A DNA stretch of 54,330 bases from ARK-14 sp002899805 (GCA_039793985.1 JBAMMC010000012.1:1-54330), one strand, 5' to 3'; shown: positions 1 to 10,036, numbered from the stretch's first letter. Notes: generated by a model not told the origin, from the letters alone. A program made the numbers and translations.

Positions 1-1180
<1,180 letters not shown>

Positions 1181-1190
1181 CTGGGAGCAA

Positions 1191-1222
1191 GTAGGACCGA
1201 TAATAGAAGGACTAGGTCCTGC
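1191..1222 (+). other. Stem-loop just downstream of 23S rRNA
   Basis: Bases 1191-1198 pair with 1215-1222 (8 bp including one G-T), with a 16-nt loop, about 10 nt after the estimated 23S end. It could be part of pre-rRNA 3' processing or a trailer fold. Either role is inferred from position only. Confidence 0.35.
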
Positions 1223-1327
1223 GAGGCTCGCCCAAGGTATAGTCTGGAAGCTCCTGTACATGGCTTCTCTTCTGTATATACAATCTATTAAAATCTAGAA
1301 TGGACCACGTACCTCTAGGGGTACGAT

Positions 1328-2233
1328 TTGATTCCAAGCTCGAAGGAGTTAATTCACTCAGTCCATCCAACTCCTCTGGTTGAGATCAAGAAGGCTGCTG
1401 TAGCTGGATGCCCACTGTATGCAAAGCTAGAGTACTTCAACCCATATTCTCAAAGTATAAAGGATAGACCTGCCAAAGTTCTTCTCGATGCGGCACTATC
1501 CAGGAGACCCAACAAAATATATGAAGCTAGCTCAGGGAACTTCGCAATAGCCCTGACCCTCCTATCGAACGCCCATGGCATCCCGGTGAGAATATATCTC
1601 CCTAAGGGTACACCGAAGTCAACCTTTAGCATCTTGAAGATATTGGGAGCGGAAGTCGTTTCAACAGATTTCGAGAGCATAACGCCGGAAATGGTGGAGA
1701 TGGTGAAGAGAGACGCCGAGAGGGATGGGGCTCTTAACCTGAACCAATTCGAGAACGATCTCAACCCTCTTGCCCATTATAACGGTACTGGAAAAGAGAT
1801 AGTAGAGCAGCTCAAGAAGGAGAGGATCAGGCCCACACACTTGGTCATTGGAATTGGAACCAGTGGAACTCTGTGGGGGGTCACAAGGAGGATGAGAGAG
1901 GTGGAAGAATGGAAGGGAATTAAGATAATAGGTGTTCAACCGGCTCGAGGTACGAAGATACCGGGAATCAAGAGAATAGAGAGCAAACCCAAGTGGTTGA
2001 GCCTCGTGGAACCGGATGCTATCGTGGATGTGAGCGATAAAGAGGCGGCAATTGGAGCTGCTGAAATAGCGCGGAAGGAGGGGCTTCCTATAGGGCTTTC
2101 TTCGGGAGCTGCTTACATGGCTTACAGGAAAATAGCCGAAGTAGAAAGAGGGGTTTACGTGACCATATTCCCTGATTCTATCTATAAATATGTCGAGAAG
2201 ATGGAGGAGCTGCTTGGAGGCAGCTTGCTGTGA
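1328..2233 (+). CDS. PLP-dependent cysteine synthase family protein (probable O-phosphoserine sulfhydrylase)
   Basis: Fold-type II PLP enzyme of 301 residues. Visible landmarks are TPLVE near residue 16, the Schiff-base lysine in SQSIKDRPA (about 42-50), the substrate/PLP loop ASSGNFAIAL (about 68-77), the phosphate-binding loop GIGTSGTLWG (about 175-184) and GLSSGAAY near 257. These are the landmarks of cysteine, cystathionine and O-phosphoserine sulfhydrylases. The next gene overlaps by 4 bp and looks like the ADP-dependent serine kinase, which makes O-phosphoserine. O-phosphoserine is therefore the likely acceptor of sulfide, but that is inferred from context. The start is TTG with AGGGG just upstream; an in-frame stop at 1316 rules out a much longer protein. 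A threonine-synthase-like role is less likely. Confidence 0.85.
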   Translation: MIPSSKELIHSVHPTPLVEIKKAAVAGCPLYAKLEYFNPYSQSIKDRPAKVLLDAALSRRPNKIYEASSGNFAIALTLLSNAHGIPVRIYLPKGTPKSTFSILKILGAEVVSTDFESITPEMVEMVKRDAERDGALNLNQFENDLNPLAHYNGTGKEIVEQLKKERIRPTHLVIGIGTSGTLWGVTRRMREVEEWKGIKIIGVQPARGTKIPGIKRIESKPKWLSLVEPDAIVDVSDKEAAIGAAEIARKEGLPIGLSSGAAYMAYRKIAEVERGVYVTIFPDSIYKYVEKMEELLGGSLL

Positions 2234-2691
2234 TACCTGCGGATAAACTGATCAATAGGACTGCTCTGGCAAAGAGGGAAGAGCTTCTCCCTCATGAGAA
2301 GACAGATGAGCTCACAGTTGAGATTGTAGCTAAGATGATGCTGAAGGAAAGGGCGGTCAGAGTTCCAGTGCTCGTCGAATACAAATATGGTGTGATTCTC
2401 GATGGGCACCATAGAGTTGAAGCTCTGAAAAGATTTGGAATTGAGCTCGTGCCAGTATATATAGTGGATTACAACTCGGAAGATATCGCTGTATTCTCGA
2501 GGAGGAAAGATCTGGTTGTATCTAAAGATGAGGTTATCAGGAGGGCCACAGCTAGAGACCTATTCCCTCACAAAAGCACCAGGCATTTCTTGAGAGGTGG
2601 GGGAATCCCATGCTCAATAATATATCTTGAAGAGCTCAATGAAGGAAAAGCTCCGTTGCCACTCGTCAGCTTTCGAAAGAGAGCTTCCTGA
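2230..2691 (+). CDS. serK: ADP-dependent L-serine kinase SerK-like (ParB/sulfiredoxin fold)
   Basis: Small ParB-like protein of 153 residues. The DGHHR motif (about residues 58-62) and a later HKSTRH tract (about 115-120) match the ParB-fold serine kinase family typified by Thermococcus kodakarensis SerK, which converts L-serine and ADP to O-phospho-L-serine and AMP. This assignment is by motif memory. The GTG start overlaps the TGA of the cysteine synthase gene by 4 bp, so the two are surely co-transcribed and form a two-step serine-to-cysteine route. The 3' end overlaps the convergent ASCH gene by 26 bp. A DNA-binding ParB role is unlikely for so short a protein in this context. Confidence 0.8.
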   Translation: MIPADKLINRTALAKREELLPHEKTDELTVEIVAKMMLKERAVRVPVLVEYKYGVILDGHHRVEALKRFGIELVPVYIVDYNSEDIAVFSRRKDLVVSKDEVIRRATARDLFPHKSTRHFLRGGGIPCSIIYLEELNEGKAPLPLVSFRKRAS

Positions 2692-3121
2692 TGGGTAGTA
2701 TGAAGCTCTGAAAGACTCCATCGCCGGGATTCAGCCTAATATAGCCCATTGGGGGGCTCCAGTCGGGATAAACCCTCCTTATTTCTCTGAGGGAAAGGAA
2801 AACTTTATACAACCTTGGGTTCATGATTTCAATCGCTACTGAGCTCCTGGAGCCCTTTATGAACATCCAGGATTCAGGAGTTATCCCGCCGGGATTCTTC
2901 CTCTTCACATATCTCCAGATCTCTTGTGGAGTTCCTATCCTCAGCCTTCCGATGGTGAATTCACCCCTTATTTCCTTGATCCTTCCGCTGACATATACTA
3001 CTGCTATACCTCCTTCTTCCAGCCCAGCACCTCTTCCTCTTCTCAGCTCAAATTTCTTCTTTCCTTCGAATATAGCTTGGGCATATTCAGGTCGAATGGA
3101 AAAGAGGTAAAACGTTGTCAA
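2666..3121 (-). CDS. ASCH-domain (PUA-like) protein
   Basis: The N-terminus reads YLFSIRPEYAQAIFEGKKKFELRR. That is the signature of ASCH/PUA-like domains, with the xSIRPEYxxxI...GxKxxELRR pattern, found in RNA-binding proteins and base-modification hydrolases. The rest (VVYVSGRIKEIRGEF, then IWRYVKRKNPG) fits the beta-barrel fold. The substrate is unknown. The start chosen is the TTG at 3121, giving 151 residues, because the family normally begins a few residues before the YLFSIRP strand and GGAG lies about 10 nt upstream. An upstream in-frame TTG at 3160 would add 13 residues. The gene is convergent with the serK-like gene. Confidence 0.68.
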   Translation of the reverse strand: MTTFYLFSIRPEYAQAIFEGKKKFELRRGRGAGLEEGGIAVVYVSGRIKEIRGEFTIGRLRIGTPQEIWRYVKRKNPGGITPESWMFIKGSRSSVAIEIMNPRLYKVFLSLREIRRVYPDWSPPMGYIRLNPGDGVFQSFILPIRKLSFES

Positions 3122-3186
3122 ACTACACACGCTCCTGGAACTCTTTTCCAGCCTTTCCAATACTTAACATTTAATTTATACAAGAG

Positions 3187-3198
3187 ATTTATTTAAAA
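3187..3198 (+). promoter_or_regulatory. TATA element for the surE run
   Basis: ATTTATTTAAAA lies about 30 nt upstream of the TTG start of surE and is the clearest A/T promoter box in the gap. It implies a very short leader. Confidence 0.5.
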
Positions 3199-3227
3199 GT
3201 GGAGCAATTACAAGAGGATGTCCTGCT

Positions 3228-4037
3228 TTGAAGAAGAGAATCGTCATAACAAATGATGATGGCGTATATAGCCCCGGACTCAAGATATTACATGATTCAG
3301 TCTCAGACCTTGGAGAAGTGCATGTAATAGCTCCTGAGACACCAAAGAGCAGCACGGGACTCGGACTCACTCTTCACAAGCCTTTGAGGGTGATGAGGGT
3401 AAAGCTTTGGAACGAGAAATCCATCATCGCTGTAAGCGGAACTCCAAGCGATATAATACACATTTCGGTGCACATACTCAATGGTAAGCCAGATCTCGTT
3501 CTTTCTGGGATAAATGTCGGGGATAATACGAGCCTCCAGGTAATACTTTCATCGGGAACTGTTGGTGCGGCGATGCAGGCATCTCTGCTTGGAATACCGA
3601 GCGCAGCATTCAGCGCAGACGTCAAGTCTCCTGAAGAGTTCATGAGGAGGAACTACAGGAAGGCTCTGGAAATTGTAACGAGGACAATAGCTGAACATCT
3701 ACTCGAGAAAGGTATGCCAAAGGGCTTCGATCTCATATCCGTGAACTTTCCTTCAGTCATAGGAAAGAAGACGAAGGTCAAAATAGCAAAGCCGGCGAGG
3801 ATAAGATTCGCACAATACACTGAGAGGAGGATAGATCCTCAAGGGAGGCCATACTTCTGGATATACGGCGAACCGACTTCACCGGAAGAGGGAACGGATG
3901 CCTATATAGTACTGGTCGAGAAGAATATAGCATTGACTCCCATATCTTTGAATCTGAGCAGCTGCTCGGGATCCGAGGATGATGCTGAACCTTTGAGAGA
4001 GAGGGCCGAGGAGAATCTCAGGGAAAAGATGTTATGA
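3228..4037 (+). CDS. surE: 5'/3'-nucleotidase SurE
   Basis: Metal-dependent nucleoside monophosphate phosphatase of 269 residues, the usual family length. The catalytic NDDG motif is at residues 8-11 and is followed by GVYSPGLKIL. The APETPKSSTGLGLT segment (about 35-48) and the LVLSGINVGDNTS metal-site loop (about 88-100) are also present. It is cytoplasmic and acts in nucleotide salvage and stress metabolism. TTG start with GAGGAT about 10 nt upstream. A 51-nt gap separates it from aIF5A. Confidence 0.93.
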   Translation: MKKRIVITNDDGVYSPGLKILHDSVSDLGEVHVIAPETPKSSTGLGLTLHKPLRVMRVKLWNEKSIIAVSGTPSDIIHISVHILNGKPDLVLSGINVGDNTSLQVILSSGTVGAAMQASLLGIPSAAFSADVKSPEEFMRRNYRKALEIVTRTIAEHLLEKGMPKGFDLISVNFPSVIGKKTKVKIAKPARIRFAQYTERRIDPQGRPYFWIYGEPTSPEEGTDAYIVLVEKNIALTPISLNLSSCSGSEDDAEPLRERAEENLREKML

Positions 4038-4088
4038 GAAGAAAATGATATTTACTCTGAATTACAAGGGAGAAGGGAGGTATCAGAA

Positions 4089-4487
4089 ATGAGCATAGTT
4101 TACACCTCTCTTGGAGATGTCAAAGTAGGGTCTTACATCGTCATAGATGGTGAACCCTGCAGGGTCGTGGAAGTGACGAAGGCAAAAACAGGAAAGCACG
4201 GAAGTGCGAAGGCTCATGTGGTCGCGATAGGCCTCTTCAGCGGAAGCAAGAAAACGATAACTGCACCCGTAGACCAGAGGGTCGAGCAGCCGATAATCGA
4301 GAAAAGGGTGGCCCAGGTGATTTCCGATCTGGGAAAATCGTATCAGCTCATGGATCTCGAAACATACGATACGTTTGAAGTTCCTAAGCCGGAAGACCCG
4401 GAGCTCACCAGCAAGATAGCTCCCGGAAAGGATGTCGAGTACTGGGAAGTAATGGGGAGAAGAATAATCGTGAGGACAAGAGGCTAG
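4089..4487 (+). CDS. eif5A: Translation initiation factor aIF5A (hypusine-containing)
   Basis: 132 residues with the hypusine loop TKAKTGKHGSAK; Lys36 in KTGKHG is the residue converted to hypusine or deoxyhypusine. The C-terminal OB fold follows (to TRG). Function by family: it helps the ribosome through difficult peptide bonds. ATG start with a strong GGGAGG upstream (4075-4080). It lies 19 nt ahead of SRP54, probably as one transcript. Deoxyhypusine synthase is not in the window. Confidence 0.97.
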   Translation: MSIVYTSLGDVKVGSYIVIDGEPCRVVEVTKAKTGKHGSAKAHVVAIGLFSGSKKTITAPVDQRVEQPIIEKRVAQVISDLGKSYQLMDLETYDTFEVPKPEDPELTSKIAPGKDVEYWEVMGRRIIVRTRG

Positions 4488-4506
4488 GATGGGGACGGAG
4501 TAGCCA

Positions 4507-5862
4507 TTGAGCACAATATTTTCAGGGCTGAAGGATGCCCTAAAGAGGTATTTTTCGAGTACTTCTCCTTATGAGCAGAGTGTGGAGGAGTTCATAAAGG
4601 AGCTGCAGAGATCCCTAATAAGATCGGACGTAAACGTAAAGCTTGTTTTAGAACTATCCTCGAGAATAAAGAAGAGAGCGCTGGAAGAAAAGCCTCCACA
4701 GGGGGTATCGAGAAGAGATTGGTTCGTGAAAATCGTATATGAGGAGCTCGTTGCATTACTAGGTGGAGAGGAGGAACCGGAGGTCATACCTAAGAAAAGG
4801 CCATATGTGATGATGCTCGTGGGCGTTCAGGGAAGCGGAAAGACGACGACGGCTGCAAAGCTAGCAAATTACTACAAGAAGAGAAAAATGAAGGTTGGGT
4901 TGGTAGCAGCAGATACATACAGACCCGGAGCGTATGCCCAGCTGAAACAGCTGAGTGAGAAGGTCGGATGCCTCTTCTACGGAGAGGAGGGAGAAAAGGA
5001 CCCCGTAGGTATAAGCCTGAGAGGGGTAAAGAGTCTGGCAGAGCAGGGCGCCGACATAATAATAATAGATACTGCTGGAAGACACGGATACGGAGGGGAA
5101 GCTGAGCTTATAGAGGAGATGAAAGAAATTGAGCATGCCGTGAAACCGGACGAGGTTGTCATGGTCCTCGACGCATCCCTCGGACAAAAAGCATCGGAAA
5201 TCGCTAAGAGGTTCAATGAGGCTACACCGATAGGAAGCATTATTGTGACCAAGATGGATGGAACGGCGAAGGGAGGAGGCGCGCTCTCAGCTGTAGCAAT
5301 GACCGGAGCAAAAATCAAGTTCATTGGAACAGGGGAGAGGATAGATGAGATTGAACCATTTAGGCCGAAGAATTTCGTATCCAGGATACTTGGCTTTGGA
5401 GATGTGGAGGGGCTCATCGAAAGGCTCAGGTCCCTCGATTTAGAAGAGGAAGACCTTCAGAAGCAGGCCGAAGAGATGTTGCAGAAAGGCTTGAACATGA
5501 AGTTACTATACAAACAAATGAGACAGTTAAGGAAGATGGGTCCTCTGAGCAAGGTTTTGAAGATGGTGCCAGGGCTGAGCATGACATTGCCGGATGACAA
5601 GGAATTGGAGAAAATAGGAGAGGACAAGTTCGATAGATGGTTGTCCATAATAAATAGTATGACATACGAAGAGCTTGAAAAGCCAGAGCTGATAGAGAAG
5701 GAGAAGAGCAGAATGAGGAGGATTGCGATAGGATCTGGGACCAGTACAGAAGATGTGAAGGAACTGCTGGTATATTATGAAGGAACAAAGAGAATGTTGA
5801 AACAGATTAAGAGGAGGAAATCTGTGCTGAAGAAGCTGGAGAAGGGTGGAGAGCTTTTCTGA
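4507..5862 (+). CDS. srp54: Signal recognition particle 54 kDa protein
   Basis: 451-residue SRP GTPase. It has an N-terminal helical bundle (about 1-90), a G domain with P-loop GVQGSGKTTTAAK (about 104-116), DTAGRHGYG (about 188-196) and TKMDGTAKGG (about 249-258), then a methionine-rich M domain (from about 325) with the KMVPGLS and RMRRIAIGSGT RNA-binding tracts. It binds 7S RNA and signal peptides and docks on FtsY. TTG start 19 nt after aIF5A; the next gene starts 6 nt after its stop. Confidence 0.97.
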   Translation: MSTIFSGLKDALKRYFSSTSPYEQSVEEFIKELQRSLIRSDVNVKLVLELSSRIKKRALEEKPPQGVSRRDWFVKIVYEELVALLGGEEEPEVIPKKRPYVMMLVGVQGSGKTTTAAKLANYYKKRKMKVGLVAADTYRPGAYAQLKQLSEKVGCLFYGEEGEKDPVGISLRGVKSLAEQGADIIIIDTAGRHGYGGEAELIEEMKEIEHAVKPDEVVMVLDASLGQKASEIAKRFNEATPIGSIIVTKMDGTAKGGGALSAVAMTGAKIKFIGTGERIDEIEPFRPKNFVSRILGFGDVEGLIERLRSLDLEEEDLQKQAEEMLQKGLNMKLLYKQMRQLRKMGPLSKVLKMVPGLSMTLPDDKELEKIGEDKFDRWLSIINSMTYEELEKPELIEKEKSRMRRIAIGSGTSTEDVKELLVYYEGTKRMLKQIKRRKSVLKKLEKGGELF

Positions 5863-5868
5863 AATGGG

Positions 5869-7158
5869 GTGGAATTTTTGGATGTTGTTCTAGAATCTTC
5901 CATGAACTTGATGAAGAAGTTTCCACTCTGCGATTCGTGCCTTGGTAGAATGTTCTCAACCCTTCTGCGAGGTTTCTCAAACGAAGATAGAGGAAGGGCG
6001 CTGAAGAGAGCTGCTGTAATGGAGCTTCTGGCAAGGATCAAAGGGGGTGAAATTGAGGCTGTGAGCGAGCTGAAAAGCATTGCCCCTTCTCTTGGAGGAG
6101 ATTTCGATAGGACTTTCGAAGAAGTGGGGTTGGAACACAAGCCTTCTCAGTGCTATATTTGCGGGGGAAAGATTGGAGAATGGATTTCTCTCTATACTCA
6201 AGCTGTGAATAGGCTGAAGGAAGTTGGAGCTGAATCATTCATCGTTGGGGTGAAGGTTCCCAAAGAGGTGGAAGATAGAGAAGAAGAAGTGATAAAGGCA
6301 TTTTCAATGTTGAGCGCTGAATCAATAAAGGCAGAGCTGAAGAGGGAGATTGGGAAGAGGATTTCCGCCTCCCTCGGGATCCCAGCAGATTTCAAGAACC
6401 CTGGAGCAGTTGTGTTGGTGGACATAGAATCTGGTGAAGTCAGAGTTTCAGTCAACCCGATTTTCATAAAAGGGAGGTACCTGAAAGTTGGTAGGAATAT
6501 AAGCCAGATAAGATGGTTCGATGAACCTGAAGGCGGGGACTCACTTTCTGTCGAGAAAATGATCTCGTCATCCCTTTCAAAGGTCTATGAGGGTTCTGAA
6601 ATTGTCCTTCATGCATCTGGAAGAGAGGATGTTGATGTGAGGATGTTGGGTTCTGGGAGACCCTTCATAATTGAAATCAAGAACCCTAGAAGGAGAAGGG
6701 CGAATCTGAAACTCATTTCAGATCTTCTCAACAGATCTTCTCCCTATGGAAAATTCTCTATCGAAGGTACGGCTTCTAGGGGGGATGTCAGAGTACTCAA
6801 GTTGATGGATTCTTCGAAGCTTAAGGCTTATAGAGTCGTCGCAGTCTCAGAGGAACCTCTCTCAGAGAGCGATAGGAACGCTATTGAGGAGAAGCTCAAA
6901 GGAGCAGTAGTGAAGCAGAGGACACCTCTCAGAGTTCTGAGGAGGAGAGCAGATATCGTGAGGAGCAAGAGGATCTATGACATAAAGCTAAAGCTAGTCG
7001 GAACCAGAACGCTTGTAGGGATCCTCGTGGCAGATGGGGGGCTCTACGTTAAGGAGCTCGTTTCGGGAGATGAGGGAAGAACTGTTCCGAGCTTTTCCAG
7101 TCTAGTAGGAAAGAAGCTGCTTTGCGCCGAGCTCGACGTAGTCAAGGTTTTCATTTAG
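5869..7158 (+). CDS. pus10: tRNA pseudouridine synthase Pus10
   Basis: 429 residues. The N-terminal module has paired cysteines (CDSCLGR near 23 and CYICGGK near 91) and a THUMP-like part. The catalytic domain has the GREDVDVRMLGSGRPF tract (about 247-262) with the catalytic aspartate, followed by IEIKNPRRR. Archaeal Pus10 makes pseudouridine 54 and 55 in the tRNA T-loop. The GTG start at 5869 follows GGGG; a TTG at 5878 preceded by GGTGG is an alternative. The gene sits directly behind srp54 and its 3' end overlaps the convergent trmJ by 8 bp. Confidence 0.93.
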   Translation: MEFLDVVLESSMNLMKKFPLCDSCLGRMFSTLLRGFSNEDRGRALKRAAVMELLARIKGGEIEAVSELKSIAPSLGGDFDRTFEEVGLEHKPSQCYICGGKIGEWISLYTQAVNRLKEVGAESFIVGVKVPKEVEDREEEVIKAFSMLSAESIKAELKREIGKRISASLGIPADFKNPGAVVLVDIESGEVRVSVNPIFIKGRYLKVGRNISQIRWFDEPEGGDSLSVEKMISSSLSKVYEGSEIVLHASGREDVDVRMLGSGRPFIIEIKNPRRRRANLKLISDLLNRSSPYGKFSIEGTASRGDVRVLKLMDSSKLKAYRVVAVSEEPLSESDRNAIEEKLKGAVVKQRTPLRVLRRRADIVRSKRIYDIKLKLVGTRTLVGILVADGGLYVKELVSGDEGRTVPSFSSLVGKKLLCAELDVVKVFI

Positions 7159-7858
7159 ACTGGCAACTTTCTATCCTTCTCAGGGCCCTTCGGAGCACAT
7201 GTGCTACTATTTTGATCTCTCTTTCAGATGGTGCTGCTCTGAATGCTATCTGCCTGAAGGCCCTCTCTGCCCTTTCTCTCTTGTGGGGGTCTTTCAGGAC
7301 GTGTGAGGAGATCCCTGAGAATGCGGAAACTGCCCCTTCGATCTGGCTTCTGCCGGCAGCTTCTATCCCTAGTTTCTCAGATCTGGATCTGGAGAGAAGT
7401 TCGTAGAGGTAGATAGCAACTGAGTTTGCCAAGTTCAAGGCTGGGTACTCCTCTGAAGTGGGAATTGTGGAAGAGAAATCGCACTTAGAAAGCTCCTCTC
7501 TAGTGAGTCCTGTGCTCTCTCTGCCGAATACTAGGCAGACTTTTCTGTACTTAGAAACAAGCTCAGGTAATTTTGTAGACGGTACGTTGTTCCTGAGCAC
7601 ATCTTCCTCTCTGGCTTTGGCAGTCGTGCATATCCTCACATCGCATTCTGATAGGGCTTCGTCGAGAGATGAGACCCTAACAATGGAGCTATAGAGATAG
7701 CTAGCTCTCACGGCATATTTGAGGATTTCCTCTTCGTTATATGTTCTAGAAGATACCAGGAATATTTCTTTAGCTCCAAAGTTAGCTGAGAGCCGGAGGA
7801 TCATTCCCAAGTTTATAGAGCCCTCGGTATCGACAAGTACAATCCTCAAGCTATCCAA
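7151..7858 (-). CDS. trmJ: SPOUT tRNA 2'-O-methyltransferase, TrmJ family
   Basis: 235 residues. The N-terminal SpoU-like half starts RIVLVDTEGSINLGMILR. The SAM-binding trefoil knot has the typical LVFGRESTGLTREEL (about 108-122) and IPTSEEYPALNLANSVAI (about 130-147) motifs. Archaeal TrmJ methylates the ribose of position 32 in tRNAs. The C-terminal tail is helical and basic. TTG start overlapping the end of the preceding methyltransferase gene by 8 bp; a second TTG three codons on is also possible. Confidence 0.87.
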   Translation of the reverse strand: MDSLRIVLVDTEGSINLGMILRLSANFGAKEIFLVSSRTYNEEEILKYAVRASYLYSSIVRVSSLDEALSECDVRICTTAKAREEDVLRNNVPSTKLPELVSKYRKVCLVFGRESTGLTREELSKCDFSSTIPTSEEYPALNLANSVAIYLYELLSRSRSEKLGIEAAGRSQIEGAVSAFSGISSHVLKDPHKRERAERAFRQIAFRAAPSEREIKIVAHVLRRALRRIESCQSK

Positions 7859-8468
7859 TCTTTTTCCCCTCTATTAGATAGAGCTTTTCAAAGAAAAAGC
7901 TCCTCTCTTTTACGATAAATGGGCGAATGGAGAGAGACCTCATCATTTCAAGCGTGAAGTTTAATCCTGTTATAGAAGAATGAATGAGAAGGATTGTGTA
8001 GTTTCCTCGGATTCTTTCCGAAATGCTTTTCAGAATCCTAGCGGTTACCTCAACTCCACTCTTTCCACCATAGAGGGCAGAATCGAGCAGGGGATCCCCG
8101 GTAGTTTCCTCTTGAGGTAGATATGGGGGGTTGATTATTATTAGATCGAAATATGAGCCTTTTCTCATTGCCAAAGCTGCATCCCCCCTGAGCACATCGA
8201 TCTTCGCAACATCTAGGTCTCCTAGTGCTCTCTCTGCATTGTAGAGAGTGTACTCACAGGCCAATTGAGAGATATCGATAGAGACAGCCCTCGAAGCACC
8301 GAGAGCGATAGCGTGTATTGAAATTATCCCGCTACCGGAGCCTATTTCGAGAACTCTGGCTCCTTTCAATATTTCGGGATTCTCATCGAAAAATTCTAAG
8401 ATAAGGTAAGTATCATCGCTAGGATCGTAGACCGATGGATGGATGCAGAGAATGTAGCCCCATCTCAT
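7851..8468 (-). CDS. HemK/PrmC-like class I methyltransferase (Mtq2-type)
   Basis: 205 residues from the ATG at 8468, which overlaps the KsgA stop as ATGA. A longer start would run deep into ksgA. Motif I is VLEIGSGSGIISIHAIALG, and the N5-glutamine methylase signature NPPYLP is clear. The size and the absent N-terminal helical domain match the archaeal Mtq2 type, which modifies the GGQ glutamine of the release factor; it works with a Trm112-like partner elsewhere. It lies between ksgA and trmJ in a translation operon. Confidence 0.85.
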   Translation of the reverse strand: MRWGYILCIHPSVYDPSDDTYLILEFFDENPEILKGARVLEIGSGSGIISIHAIALGASRAVSIDISQLACEYTLYNAERALGDLDVAKIDVLRGDAALAMRKGSYFDLIIINPPYLPQEETTGDPLLDSALYGGKSGVEVTARILKSISERIRGNYTILLIHSSITGLNFTLEMMRSLSIRPFIVKERSFFFEKLYLIEGKKIG

Positions 8469-9349
8469 CTTCTCTTCGCTTCCTTCAGGACATTTCTTGC
8501 GAACTCCTCTAGCTGCCATCCTGCTATCTCCCTCACTCTGAGTCCCTCTATGTCTTTCAGTATCTCTATATCTGCTGGGCTAGATAAAGATGGGAAAAGA
8601 TGCGATAAGCAGGATTCAATTACCTTTCCAGCAATCTTGTTCCTTTGTGAGAACAGGCAGGCGCTGAGCTTCTCAACGATCCCATGAACCTCTGGATCGT
8701 ACTCCTTTATCCTTTTGAGTCTGATGACTGTAACGCTGACTTTAGGCCTCGGAAAAAAGCAACTAGAGCTGTAAGTACCCAGGAGCTTCTTCTCGAATAA
8801 GATCGACGATATGACAGAAATTCTCCCATAATCGACGCTTCCGGGAGATGCTGATATTCTCATTGCAACTTCGGTCTGAACACCGAGAACAGCTTCTTTA
8901 ACTCGATTGTTCCTGGCTATCCCCAGAAATATGGGGATTGAAAGATTGAAGGGAGTGCTCGAAACCACCACAGATGTGGAAGATTTCTTCAGAAGGGAAA
9001 CTCCGTCTCCTAGCAGCAGCGCGGTATTCTCCGATTTAATTATATTGGACGCAGCCTCAAACAGTCTAGGATCTTTCTCGACAGATACCAATAATCCATT
9101 AGTTGCCTTAGCGAGAAAGGCTGTAAGAGTCCCAGTTCCTGTACCTATCTCGAGCAACCATCCCTTGGTGCCGGAAATTGCGTTGCTGAACTCTTCCAAA
9201 TACTCCCTGCATATAGCAAAATTCTGTCCAAGCTTCCTCGAAGCTCTTATTCCAGCCTCTGCCAGAATTCGCTTGGTTATTTCCCTCAACTGCGAACTCG
9301 TTGATTTGATGATAACATCCTCGGTCAATTGAGGAAAGTTGCTAACCAT
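8465..9349 (-). CDS. ksgA: rRNA adenine N6-dimethyltransferase KsgA/Dim1
   Basis: 294 residues. The N-terminus has RKLGQNFAI, motif I is LLEIGTGTGTLTAFLA, the acidic SVEKDPRL loop follows, and the C-terminal domain carries FFPRPKVSVTVIRL. It dimethylates the two adenines in the 3' hairpin of 16S rRNA. The active-site motif IV is unusual: the family's N-L-P-Y reads S-T-P-F here (about residue 118). The partner order DUF655-ksgA-hemK is common in archaea. ATG start 6 nt after the DUF655 stop. Confidence 0.93.
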   Translation of the reverse strand: MVSNFPQLTEDVIIKSTSSQLREITKRILAEAGIRASRKLGQNFAICREYLEEFSNAISGTKGWLLEIGTGTGTLTAFLAKATNGLLVSVEKDPRLFEAASNIIKSENTALLLGDGVSLLKKSSTSVVVSSTPFNLSIPIFLGIARNNRVKEAVLGVQTEVAMRISASPGSVDYGRISVISSILFEKKLLGTYSSSCFFPRPKVSVTVIRLKRIKEYDPEVHGIVEKLSACLFSQRNKIAGKVIESCLSHLFPSLSSPADIEILKDIEGLRVREIAGWQLEEFARNVLKEAKRR

Positions 9350-9355
9350 TTCCGA

Positions 9356-10036
9356 TCAGACTGAATATATCGCATCCAAGAGCCTCAGGTATATAGCATC
9401 TTTCTCATAGATCTTTGGTTTTATGAAGAGATAGTACCTTTCTCCCCCCTCCATCTCCTTGATTATCCTGCTAGCAATTATGCTCTCAACACCATGAAGT
9501 TTCACTCCTCTTAGGGATAACCTTTCTTCGAGTTCTTTCAGAGACTTGAAAGGTGCCTTCTTCCTCTCTTCAAGAATTATATTGAGGGTTCGCTTCCCTA
9601 TTCCGGGCAACAGCTCGAGAGAATGCATTCTGAGGGTTATGGGACCAGAGATGTTGAAGATCTTCACGAATATCTGCTCGTTTTCCTTTATTATGTTAGC
9701 GAGAACTGCTGGAAGGTTTGATTTTGAAACAGAAGTGAGATCTGTGTACTCGATTGGTCCGGTAATGGATTTGATGGGACCTCTGCCTATGTAATCTGGA
9801 CCAATGTATATCTTCTCCCCAACATCGAACTGCTCCCCTTCTGGAACAACGAGCTCGACGAGTGTGAAGTATCTAGTTCCAACTGCTTGGGCGAGGGGGG
9901 TTCTTCTGTGCTCTACATGTCTGTCAAATGGATTTCCCTGAGGAAGATAGTCCAAGATCGCAGCGGTATCGTCGGGGATCTCCCTCCTCCTTCCTGGATG
10001 GCGGAATGGTCTGTCCTCTCCTGGTTCCCTATACAT
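9356..10036 (-). CDS. DUF655 family RNA-binding protein (OB fold plus helix-hairpin-helix)
   Basis: 226 residues. A flexible Arg/Pro-rich N-terminus leads into the ILDYLPQGNPFDRH and PLAQAVGTRYFTLVELVV segments typical of DUF655. A C-terminal helix-hairpin-helix follows (LLPGIGKRTLNIILEERKK, about 144-162). It is a conserved archaeal protein nearly always beside ksgA, presumed to act in ribosome assembly or RNA metabolism; no reaction is known. ATG start. About 200 nt without a gene separate it from rpo4; that gap holds only A/T-rich sequence. Confidence 0.85.
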   Translation of the reverse strand: MYREPGEDRPFRHPGRRREIPDDTAAILDYLPQGNPFDRHVEHRRTPLAQAVGTRYFTLVELVVPEGEQFDVGEKIYIGPDYIGRGPIKSITGPIEYTDLTSVSKSNLPAVLANIIKENEQIFVKIFNISGPITLRMHSLELLPGIGKRTLNIILEERKKAPFKSLKELEERLSLRGVKLHGVESIIASRIIKEMEGGERYYLFIKPKIYEKDAIYLRLLDAIYSV

